Positions 55,320-64,000 of a stretch of 64,000 bases of DNA are shown one piece after another (positions within the stretch are counted from its first letter, which is position 1; each line of letters begins with the position of its first letter). Position numbers and translations under genes: made by a program. Under the pieces are notes generated by a model. That model worked only from the letters and a program-made list of their open reading frames with translations, made no database searches and had not been told where the DNA came from. Source of the stretch: Doryteuthis pealeii (taxonomy: Eukaryota > Mollusca > Cephalopoda > Myopsida > Loliginidae); the NCBI GenBank assembly GCA_023376005.1, contig CM042152.1, positions 82,252,356-82,316,355 on the forward strand, in the 5' to 3' direction.

Positions 55320-55870
55320 CTCATGTTGTGCCATTAGCACGGACAGCCACAACAATCTCTCGCCAACTGTCCCTATCACTCATAGCTCTTGGGAGGTCCT
55401 CTGCACAGCATCCAGTATCCATGCAGAGTTGATCTGTGTAGGTCTTTGCTGGGTGGCCCAGCCTGGCATTAGCATGTGGTTGCTTACACTAGGAGAACAT
55501 CACATGAGCTCTTGGGAGTCCTCTGCACAGCATCAGTATCCATGCAGAGTTTGAATCTGTGTAGATTTTGCTGGGTGGCCCAGCTGGCATTAGCATGTGT
55601 TGCTTACACTAGGAGAACATCACATGAGTTCATCCCCGCTTCTTCATCCCTGCTTCTTCATCCCGCTTCTTCATCAATGTCCAGCATGTCTTGTCCGTCT
55701 TATTCGGATGGTTTGTTTGAATTGGCAGCAAGTGGTCGTTCAGCTGCTTTCTTGTGGGCTGTTGTTTCCATGATTTGTTCAAGACTGCGCACAGCATTCT
55801 TGTGCAACTCCCATCTAGCTTATTCTCTAGGCGCTTTGTTAGGGTCCAAGTGGTGTAGCCACCTTCCTTT
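55320..55870 (-). pseudogene. Non-LTR retrotransposon 3' end (family 2) with internal duplication
   Basis: Same region as 45028-45560. A segment of about 122 bp (55384-55506, 'agctcttgggaggtcc' to 'gagaacatcacatg') is repeated at 55507-55628, and 'catccctgcttctt' is then repeated three times. The second segment differs mainly by one-base losses. Confidence 0.75.
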
Positions 55871-56129
55871 CAAAGGTAAATATTGCTCTTTATTTAATCT
55901 AAATTAGAGATTATTATACATTGAGCTCTCTCAAGGGATTTATATAAAAAATCCTTATATTTGCACCTACTAAAACCATGCAATAATTATACGTGGAGAT
56001 TTTGAAGATCCCATGTAGAATCATCCTTTACTACCAGTTTTAGATACCTTACACACACACACACACCACACACACATTATATATATATATTATATATATA
56101 TATGCAAACCGTTTCGGGGCCAATTCTCT

Positions 56130-56497
56130 TATATAAAGATAATCTATCTGAGTCAGATTTTAGCCCTGAAGAGCTTTATGCGAAACTAATAGTAGGTTCG
56201 TCTGACTCATTAGATTTATCTTTATTATTGGCTCTACTTAGGTATCGAGCACTTTTTACATATTAGCTTTCTCTAGCGGTTATATGAATATATATATATC
56301 TTATATACATATAAATTGTTTTTTTCTTTTGGCCAAATACTGTACCAATAGATTATTTTTGTTGGTACGAATATCTTGGTCCTTTCTTTTTTTCACAAAT
56401 TTTTTTTCTTCCTGGTGTGATGTTTGTAGTAGATATTTTTACAATCAAACTTTCTGCTGAGTTTTTTCTCTCCGCAAGGATCTACCAACACGCTTGG

Positions 56498-56500
<3 letters not shown>
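56130..56500 (-). mobile_element. Composite foldback module, copy 4 (reversed, with intact hammerhead)
   Basis: Left to right: hammerhead-bearing stem (56149-56209), 'tggctctacttaggtatcg' and 'agcactttttacata', TA tract, 'cttttggccaaatac', 'aatatcttggtcctttc', 'cctggtgtgatgtttgtagt', 'ccgcaaggatctaccaac', TA tract. Unlike copies 1 and 3, the stem is not a simple palindrome but a complete hammerhead with both helix I strands. Confidence 0.7.
56149..56209 (+). ncRNA. Hammerhead-ribozyme-like motif 3 (best candidate)
   Basis: Outer helix I: nine pairs (56149-56157 with 56201-56209). Internal loop UUUU / CG. Inner helix I AGCC/GGUU (62-65 with 95-98, one G-U). CTGAAGA (56166-56172). Helix II GC/GC with a 5-nt loop. 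GAAA (56182-56185). Helix III ACUA/UAGU with one unpaired A. H17 A at 56194. The helix I internal loop is where natural type I hammerheads make tertiary contacts with loop II. All core nucleotides are present. Confidence 0.7.
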
Positions 56501-56524
<24 letters not shown>

Positions 56525-56528
<4 letters not shown>

Positions 56529-56690
56529 ATCAATAATAATGATATTATGGATATTATAAACTCATAACTATAAGTTTCATGCTTACCCAATTTTTCAGAT
56601 TTTTTTTTTACTCATCTGAAGATTACGTAAGCATGAAACTTATAGTTTGAGTTTATAATATCCATAATATCATTATATTGATGTTGAACA
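56525..56690. mobile_element. Foldback element
   Basis: Arms 'aatgatattatggatattat' and complement, about 65 bp. The right side of the loop reads CTGAAGA...GAAACTTATAG. It is followed by 'ctctgctttattagcattg' and 'agcacg', a variant of the shared 3' module. Confidence 0.8.
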
Positions 56691-57277
56691 TCTGCTCTGC
56701 TTTATTAGCATTGAGCACGTTTTTTATTGCCAATACTTTTTCATTACTTCTCTCTCTTCCTCTCTATATATATATATAAGTAAATTAACGATAAATAAGC
56801 AAACAAATAAACAAAGGGACCACCCATATAACAGACAGCTGAAGAAACTAAAAATGTATGAAAAATTGCGTAAATATATATAAGGGGTTTCAATGCTGTA
56901 GAGTTTAGTGATAATACCTAATAATATCCGTTTTGATTGTATAATATTCCACTAGAAATAATAAAATTTCTAGTATCTTTAGGTTTAAAAGAAATCTTTT
57001 TTATTAAAATTTTTTTTAAATGGTTGGGGGGTGTATTTTTTTATTGGTGATTAAGTAGTTTTAAAAATAACCTTGGTACAAGTGCCGTTCCATATGTAAA
57101 TAATCCAATCATTTCCAAGCTGGTGTGTATATATCTTAATTTCCTGTAAAGAATTTCTAAAATAAACATCTTGAGGATGGAGACAAAAATAGTAATTTGT
57201 TTAAAATATGTATAATGTCATGCTTTTTCAGATAACATTATTCCATTTCTTTTTTTTTTTTTTTTTTTCTCCACAGA

Positions 57278-57334
57278 AACGGATGACAGGATTATCAAAA
57301 GCATGTTCATATTACGATGACAAAAGAAGTTTAC
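57278..57334 (+). CDS. Very weak candidate exon
   Basis: A pyrimidine tract of over 20 T and 'ctccacag' gives a strong acceptor at 57277. The open sequence (KRMTGLSKACSYYDDKRSLH) is followed by a possible donor (GAGG|gtagca). There is no known domain. It is on the opposite strand to the RhoGAP gene. Confidence 0.2.
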
Positions 57335-57734
57335 ATAATTTTGAGGGTAGCAGGTTGTTTATAGTGTTAAATATCAAATATATTAAGTCACATTGGCCGT
57401 GTTAATCTCACTCTTCACTTTCTATCTAGATATTTTCAATTTCTTTCTTCTTGGCTTGATTCATTATCATAAACTAGAGAAAACATCTAAGGAAATGGTG
57501 TGTGTGTGTGATATATATATATATATATAAATAAAAAACACCCTGTGCTCCCGTGAATTACCTAGAAATGTGGGAAGATGTGCAAGACTTTGGCAGGACT
57601 AAAGAGCCACTTTCGTGCAGCTCATTGTTGAACTTTTTGAAGCTCACCATTATATTCTTGAACTGTTGAACTTATATTTATTTATTTTTATCAAGCAATG
57701 GCAATACTTGAACACGAATTTGCTGCCGGATTGT

Positions 57735-58020
57735 GATATATATATATATATTATATATATATATATATACATATAATACAAATATACTATATATACATTA
57801 CACTACATATTATATATATATAACATATACATACATATATATATATATACATATATACATATATATATATTACACATACATATACATAATATATATATAT
57901 ATACAGAGTACACCAACAAAAATATATATATATATACAGAGTACACAAACAAATATATATATTTAAAGTAATAATATTTATATATTATATATTATATATA
58001 TTAAATATATTATATATACT
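57735..58020. repeat. Complex (TA)n/(CATA)n tract
   Basis: About 280 bp of interrupted TA with 'cagagtacac' interruptions repeated twice (57903, 57936). Confidence 0.9.
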
Positions 58021-58160
58021 AAAAGTTTGTTTCTTTATGTTCTTTGAAGCATTGTGTGTATGTGTAATATAAAGTTTTGAAGCATTTATCATATGTGTAT
58101 ATAAACTAATTAAAATGTAGTTATAAATTCTTTAACTTTTTTTTACTTTATTTTATTTTT

Positions 58161-58205
58161 CAAAACTAAATATTTTCGGAAGTAAAATTCCATCATCAGA
58201 GTTAT
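58161..58205 (-). ncRNA. Hammerhead-ribozyme-like motif 4 (minus strand, weaker)
   Basis: Minus strand: helix I AACU/AGUU, CTGATGA (58199-58193), one extra U, helix II GGAA/UUCC, GAAA (58177-58174), helix III AAUAUU palindrome, H17 U at 58168. The extra nucleotide between the core and helix II is not in the consensus, so it may be inactive. Confidence 0.35.
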
Positions 58206-58384
58206 TGAAATACTAGGTGTTTTTTTATAGACTATATCCGGCGAGATATTGTAATCATCTGTTGTTTAAGAACATATATATTATATATATATATATATAT
58301 TATATATATATATATATATATGAGAGTACACAAACAGTTTGTTTGTGATGGCGATAGCCGACACAAGCTGCTTCCTGTCTATAA

Positions 58385-58425
58385 CTCTGCTGATGAGGCA
58401 TAATGGTTGAAATGTATATACAGAG
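58385..58425 (+). ncRNA. Hammerhead-ribozyme-like motif 5
   Basis: Helix I CTCTG/CAGAG (58385-58389 with 58421-58425), CTGATGA (58390-58396), helix II GGC paired to GUU by one C-G and two G-U pairs, GAAA (58409-58412), helix III AU/AU closing GUAU, H17 A at 58420. Homologous to the stronger motif at 59907-59948 and shares more than 100 bp of downstream sequence with it. Confidence 0.5.
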
Positions 58426-58855
58426 ATTGAATTTTCTCGATTTGTTTAGCCTTACACTTGAACAGATATATTCGCCTAATTCATTAATTATCAACTAATT
58501 AATTTTCAAAATTTTTTTCTCCAAAAATATATGGTGTGTGTGTGGAGGATGATATAAGAGACAGAGTCACCGTTCACTTGGTAGGTGTCAGTTTCTTGCC
58601 TATGTGATCATCAGACTTGGATAATAATGTAGTTTGTTATATATATCAATGATAGAACATATGTAAATTTAAGTTAGGATAATATAGAAACAAATCAACA
58701 ACACTTGCAAGAGTTTCTCATTTATGCATCATCAGACCAAGATTATAAATTTTAGATCATCAATATTGAGGCCTCTTTATTTATAGATATATAACTATAT
58801 AACTTTTCTGGACAAAGTTTTCATAATATTGCCCTGATGATGGTTTTTATATATA

Positions 58856-59458
58856 CTAGCAAATATATGCACCCTCCGGGTGCAAGTATTTAAGTTAATG
58901 TAATGAAATATCGTATTAAATTAGAGGCAGACAAAAAGTATGTAACAGAGTGGGGTATAATAGAAAAATAGAAATGAAAACTTACTCTTCCATCACTCCC
59001 TTCTTTCATTGCTGAATTACTTATTTAACTATTTTAGTTAAAGTAGGAAATAAAGAATAAAATGACAGTTATTTTTCTTGTTAATGGATTTCATTTAAGA
59101 TTCATTGAAGAGATTTTGCTTATATTCATTAGAATAAACCAAACAGTTAGAAATCAATAATACAAGACATATTTAATAAAATCACATTTTTAATATCAAT
59201 ATGCAAATTAGCCTTCCCATTCACCATGTAAACCGCTATTCTTTTGTATATATAACATACAATTGCATGTTATTTGTATGTAGATATGGACAACACTAAT
59301 AAAAAGGTGAAGAAAATTTTATTAATATTGAGGTTTTAATATAAATAAAATCATGTGTGAATGGTGATGTAAAATAACTATGTTAATTGTGACTCGAATT
59401 AGTAATATAGTTTCGGTTTACAAGACAGAAAAACACACAATCTCATCTTATTAATAAG

Positions 59459-59459
<1 letters not shown>
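58856..59459 (-). mobile_element. Helitron-like element (604 bp), perfect 3' hairpin
   Basis: CTAG at 58856-58859; the complement shows GCACCC-gga-GGGTGC and a 9-10 nt spacer before CTAG. TC-start at 59459. This copy best defines the family's 3' end. It cuts a preceding 'ccctgatgatgg' unit. Confidence 0.8.
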
Positions 59460-59496
<37 letters not shown>

Positions 59497-59504
59497 TATA
59501 TAAT

Positions 59505-59717
59505 TAAAAGTGTCCAGGTTGGCATAAGTCGGATCAGCCAATGTTAGCGGGGAGTCTATCCCCTTTTCACTAACACTAGACCAAGAAGTCTGATTGGAGT
59601 CCTCACTTACTGCACAGATCCGTGTGCTGCTCATACGCTGAGTTGGCAAGTGCCAGTATCGAACCAGGAACTTGGATTTCCAGCCAAACACTCTACTACT
59701 GAGCTAAACCGGCCCTT
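59505..59717 (-). repeat. SINE-A, minus strand
   Basis: Tail 'tgtccaggttggcataagtc', head 'ctactgagctaaaccggccc'. The middle is shortened by about 25 bp. Confidence 0.8.
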
Positions 59718-59906
59718 TATATAGAATATATAAAGACCTAAAAATATGAAACCTTGGCATAGCAAAACTATTCATTCCTAAATAAAGCGTCTGATATATT
59801 AATTATATCAATATTATATATCTGGAAAAGGCAGCTATGTTAATGGTTAGAATCCTGCTTGGCAGTTAGTGTCAAATCACACACAGAACAGTCTTCCTGT
59901 CTATAA

Positions 59907-59948
59907 TTCTGCTGATGAGGCATAATAGGCCGAAATGTACATACAGAG
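59907..59948 (+). ncRNA. Hammerhead-ribozyme-like motif 6 (strong core)
   Basis: Helix I TTCTG/CAGAG (59907-59911 with 59944-59948), CTGATGA (59912-59918), helix II GGC/GCC (59919-59921 with 59929-59931) with a 7-nt loop, GAAA (59932-59935), helix III AU-GUAC-AU (59935-59942, self-complementary), H17 A at 59943. Every invariant hammerhead position, including the G-C pair at the base of helix II, is present. Confidence 0.65.
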
Positions 59949-60119
59949 ATTGACTTTTTCTAGATTTGTTTAGCCTTACATTTGAACAGATATGACCGCG
60001 TAATTCATTAATTATCAACTAATTAATCTCAAATTAGGTATGACTTCAATTAAGCACATATTCTCCAAAAAATTGTCGGCTAAGGCCATATCAAACACAT
60101 TGTTTGTTTGTTTACTATT

Positions 60120-60161
<42 letters not shown>

Positions 60162-60863
60162 GAAGTGGTCAAAACGATGTGTTGAAAAATGGCGAAGGAC
60201 AAATTAGGGAGATTATATTACTTAATTCAAGTCAAATTAATTAACAAATTAGGTATAGACTTTAATTAAGCACATAATCTCCCTAAAAAAAAAAAAAAAA
60301 AATATATTATTATATATATGGTGTGTGTGATGTGTGTGAGAAAGTATAAATGAATTTGAAAAGTAAGAATTCATGAGGAATGATTTAGTAATATTTGAAA
60401 GTGTTGTTGTCTAAAACTTATTTGATTAAATAGCCAGCAGAACCTGTGAAAAGGTTTTAATAAAAAATAATAAAATATAAAAACCCTGATCCTCTGAGTT
60501 CTTATCAACCATTCAAAAGATCTTTGGTCATATAAAGGTTAGTGGTTCCTTAGCCTACCCCACTTTTACCATCCACTCTATATAGGAAGGTATTTATCCA
60601 ACCCTTGCCACGAGCAGGATGTGACACAATGGTCAGAAAGTATGGGGCATCCAGTGAAGATCGACATGTGCTTTTGATCCTCTTGGGCAAAAAAGGGTTA
60701 ATGGATCCATAGCCCAGCCCACCCTACACACATCGAATAATATGACAAGTACACATTTAATAGTACATATTTAATGTTCCAGGTTTTATAAAAAATATAA
60801 AGAAATAATGTTGAGTGTTTATTTTAATGCTTAAGAGTATCATTATATCATATATCATGTATA

Positions 60864-61475
60864 CTAGCAAATATATGCACCCTCCGGGTGCAAGTATTTA
60901 GGTTTTAATGTAATAATATATCGTATTAATTAGAAAGTCTAATAAGAAGGCAGATAAAAAGATATGTAACAGAGTGGGTGTATAATAGAAAAATAGAAAT
61001 GAAACTTACTCCTCCATCACTCCCGCTCTTTCATTGCTGAATTTTACGTATTTAACAATTTAGTTAAATTAGGAATAAAGAATAAAATGACAGTTATTTT
61101 TTCTTGTTATTGGATTTCATTTAAGATTCATTGGAGAGATTTTGCTTATATTCATGAAAATAAAACCAAACAATTAAGAAATCAATAATACATAGCAACA
61201 ACATTTAATAAAATCACATTTAATATCAATATGCAAATAGCCTTCCCATTCACACTGCAAACCTCTACTTTTTGTATATATAAATACAATTGCATGTTAT
61301 TTGTATGTAGATATGGACAACACTAATAAAAAGGTGAAGCAATTTATTAATAATTCAGGGTTTAAATAAATAAAATCATCGAGAATATGATGTAAATAAC
61401 TATGTTAATTGTGACTCGAATAGTAATATAGTTTCGGTTACAGACATAAAAAACACACACTCCATTATAATAAGA
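60864..61475 (-). mobile_element. Helitron-like element (612 bp)
   Basis: CTAG at 60864-60867, hairpin 'gcaccctccgggtgc', TC-start at 61475 next to T/A. Very close to 58856-59459 but with different small indels. Confidence 0.8.
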
Positions 61476-61699
61476 TGTTAATAATATGATCTTACTGGCT
61501 TCTGCGGAAGGGTCTTCATTAGGCATTTGGTCAGCAATGATACTTCATGCATTGAGTACGTATTAAATTTTATTGTACAAAAAGAAAAGAAAAAAAAAAA
61601 GGGGATTCGAAGAAGAAAAAATTCACTGAAACAATTGAAGTAATTCAAACTTGGGATAGAAATACAAAATTTAAGGATTCTGTGTCCAGATTTGACCTG

Positions 61700-61968
61700 G
61701 AATGTTTTTTTTTATTTGCTAATGGATCAGCTCGATTCCAAAATGGTATGAAATATGCTAAATGTCATTTAACTCTTTGCTTATCAAATTTTCCCCACGG
61801 CTGTACCAAATTCTCATGGTTTTTTTTATCTGCATGATGGGGGTATTTCAAAGTTCACTATTTATTCACCTCGGAACTCATTCTATTCAAATAAAGTCAT
61901 ATCATTATTTATAAAGAGTTTGTCATGGCCTTCCTTTGAGACTCTGGCAAAGATTGCCGACCCCAGTC
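61700..61968 (+). mobile_element. 'attgccgaccc' family, copy 1
   Basis: Shares 'gaaatatgctaaatgtcatt', 'tctgcatgatgggggtattt' and 'aagattgccgacccc' with 62650-63045. The left end is missing. Confidence 0.65.
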
Positions 61969-62124
61969 TAAATATAACGCTTAATTTTTGTTTTCTTATC
62001 AATAATGAATAAATGTATTAGTTATTTTGTATAATCTGGTATTGTAAATTGTCTTTTTATAAAGATAAAAAAATTATGACTCAGTCAATTTTTTTATAAG
62101 AAAAAAAAAAAAAACAGTTGGAAG

Positions 62125-62420
62125 TACATCTTAGGCGACCTCTAGCCTGTGGGCCGCATCTGGCCCTCAAGTCATTTTCGTGCCGGCCACACAAACTTAA
62201 TACCTGAACTCTTAATTTTAGTCATAATACATTATTTGGAAGTATGATATCTTGGAACAATTTTCCAAGAATGAAATATGCTAAATATCATTTAACTCTT
62301 TTTTCTTACCAAATTCCTGGTTATGCCTCAAAGATACGTGTTCAAAGTTAACTGATTGTGAAAAATGTAAGAGTTTTCAAATATAATAACTGTGCATTAT
62401 ATCTTTTATTCCCTAATATA
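62125..62420 (+). mobile_element. 'attgccgaccc' family, copy 2 (right end missing)
   Basis: Left end 'aggcgacctctagcctgtgg' and 'gccgcatctggccctcaag', then the shared 'gaatgaaatatgctaaat'. Resembles non-autonomous hAT elements. Confidence 0.6.
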
Positions 62421-62549
62421 TCAACACTGAAAATTTCTCATTAAATTTGTGTTAATTCCTTGATTTTTAGTATTTTTGTTCATTCGTTCAGGTGATATCG
62501 ATGGTGGAATTTAGGTCCGTTAAGGTAGATTTCACCACTTTGGTATGAT

Positions 62550-62630
62550 TCAAGCCCAACTTCCTTTTTATTCAGGAAGCCTAAAATTCCAACCAGCTGC
62601 TCTACTAATTCAGTTACAAAGAGAATTGGT
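62550..62630 (-). repeat. tRNA-like SINE head (third type)
   Basis: The minus strand carries 'aattagtagagcagctgg' (A-box-like) and 'gttgggcttgaatca' (B-box-like). It differs from SINE-A and SINE-B. Only the head region is recognisable. Confidence 0.45.
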
Positions 62631-62649
62631 TATGGTAGTCTAATTCAAA

Positions 62650-63045
62650 GCATTAAACCGGAGGTTGGCAACCCACAGTCCACAAGTAGCATCAGGCTAC
62701 AAGGCATTTTGTCCGCCCACCAACTTAACACCTGACTTCTAATTATTATAATGACTTATTTGGAAAGTATATATTCTTAGGAACAATTGTTTCATGAATG
62801 AAATATGCTAAATGTCATTTAACACTTTGCTTTACCATTTCCCCCACAGGCCGTAACCAAATTTCTTGTATTGTTTTTATCTGCATGATGGGGTATTTCA
62901 AAGTTCACTATTCATTCGCCTCAGAACTCTTTCTGTCAAATAAAGCCATATCATCATTGTATAACAAGAGTTTGTCACTGCCCTTGAACTCAGCCATATG
63001 GATGTTTTGGCCTGTCTCTCTCCAAAAGATTGCCGACCCCTCGTG
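62650..63045 (+). mobile_element. 'attgccgaccc' family, copy 3 (both ends present)
   Basis: Left 'ccggaggttggcaaccc' and right 'attgccgacccctcg' are imperfect inverted repeats. About 395 bp. The ends recall hAT elements; a target duplication was not clear. Confidence 0.6.
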
Positions 63046-63149
63046 TAGACCTTATAGAAATCTAAATGTGTGACAATAATAAATTTTACTTTTCATTGAA
63101 ATATTCCACATCTCACAGTTTTTAAAATAACAGTGTGATTTTAAAACTA

Positions 63150-63380
63150 GAGGGTCAGCAGAAGATCCGCCTAGGAACCACAGGGTTCCAGGTTCGAAAC
63201 TAACCCTCACCAACTCAGTGCATGAGTAGCATTGCTAGGATCTGTGGGGTAAAATGTGGAGCTGATGATAATTGTAGCACTCCACCTCAGATGCAAAAAC
63301 AATCTTCCTAGTCTAGCACTAGTGAAAAGGAGAGACTCCCTCACTGTCCAGCTGATACTGACAATAGGTCACTCTACTTT
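63150..63380 (+). repeat. SINE-A, plus strand, worn
   Basis: Head 'agcagaagatccgcctagga', B box 'ggttccaggttcgaaa', body 'ggatctgtggggtaaaatg', tail 'gctgatactgacaataggtc'. The first 15 bases of the tRNA-like head are lost. Confidence 0.75.
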
Positions 63381-63734
63381 AACAAATAAATCTTTACTTA
63401 AAGTTAGCAAACTAGATAGTCAAAATAGCAAGTGAGTTAGAATATCAACTAGTACCCAACTTAGTGGCCTTGTGCCAAGCTATGCTAATTGATATTTAGG
63501 CTTAGTTGGGCATTTTTTTTAAGCAGCTTAAATGAGGGACAACTTAGGAACAGCAGGTTAGCTAATTAACTTATAGCCTCATGCCAGACTTGGATAAAAC
63601 TTGAGCCAAGAGGAAAATTACATCTTTAAAGAAGACAGAAATATTTTAACGTCGTTAGGGTTTGTCTTTGATGTTAAGAAATATGTAAGTGTTGGCATGT
63701 TTTGCTTTTTCCCTTTCACCAGATGTTGTCAAAC

Positions 63735-63737
<3 letters not shown>

Positions 63738-63783
<46 letters not shown>

Positions 63784-63815
63784 TATATATATATATACAT
63801 ACCCACACATGCACA
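63738..63815. repeat. (TA)n/(CA)n microsatellite
   Basis: TA run passing into CACACA and back to TA. Confidence 0.9.
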
Positions 63816-64000
63816 TATATATATAGTCATCCACAAACATCATGTTTCGATGTATCACGTCTCTTCAGTGTAGCTAGACATTTGTAAGCTGCCTAGAAAC
63901 CCGATCAATTTATCATCAGTCAGGCTGCTTAACTGCTAGGCCATCGTCACTTGCAGAATGGGAAGGGGATTTTAACTGTTAAATACACACATCTGTATGT

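Noticed and set aside
57733..57966. Tyr/Ile-rich open frame
   Set aside because: Translation of a TA/CATA microsatellite.
58600..58760. Two minus-strand CTGATGAT...GAAAC segments
   Set aside because: No cleavage-site U-H follows a helix III and no helix I pairing is found, so they were not called as ribozymes.

Overview
This window is eukaryotic, AT-rich and dominated by repeats. It looks like intron and intergenic DNA from a large invertebrate genome. The three tRNA-derived or SINE-like families, the degraded non-LTR retrotransposon 3' ends, the very long TA and GA tracts and the foldback elements suggest a mollusc, most likely a coleoid cephalopod. That assignment rests on remembered repeat style, not on a database match. 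No bacterial features, CRISPR arrays, rRNA genes or free-standing tRNA genes were seen.

Protein-coding content is sparse. The one solid gene lies on the minus strand. Three exons (45954-46017, 41323-41484, 33922-34031) join in frame with GT/AG splice sites and give about 111 residues of a RhoGAP domain, including the arginine-finger motif LFRRPGN and the lysine motif VVKKF. Upstream and downstream exons were not found. A damaged second copy of the third exon lies at 26052-26155, inside a duplicated block of about 5.4 kb (21275-26632 and 29108-34552). The first copy differs from the second mainly by small indels, so it is either a decayed segmental duplication or an assembly artefact made from uncorrected long reads. 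Three weaker candidate exons (near 1360-1525, 35740-35944 and 57278-57334) are listed with low confidence.

The rest is mobile DNA. (1) SINE-A, a tRNA-like family with a 3' unit of about 220 bp, has about nine copies. (2) SINE-B, another tRNA-like family of about 290 bp, has about nine copies. (3) Repeat C, an element of about 470 bp beginning with 'aacccatagatggaaccc', has about nine copies. (4) A Helitron-like non-autonomous family (5' TC, 3' hairpin plus CTAG, inserted between A and T) has eight or more copies. (5) There are TIR elements of Tc1/mariner, hAT and unassigned types, including one hAT-like element with a perfect 8-bp target duplication. (6) Two or more non-LTR retrotransposon families are present as 3' fragments. 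(7) Two LTR-like segments are present. (8) Many foldback (palindromic) elements abut TA microsatellites.

The most interesting signal is a set of hammerhead-ribozyme-like motifs in the repeats. Five plus-strand sites (39082-39120, 54271-54309, 56149-56209, 58385-58425, 59907-59948) and one weaker minus-strand site (58161-58205) carry CTGANGA, a short stem-loop, GAAA, a very short palindromic helix III, then a cleavage-site H and a complementary helix I. The geometry matches the type I hammerheads with short helix III known from Penelope-like elements and metazoan retrozymes. Related CTGANGA...GAAAC signatures sit at the centres of several foldbacks, so a hammerhead-bearing non-autonomous retroelement may have seeded much of the palindromic DNA here.
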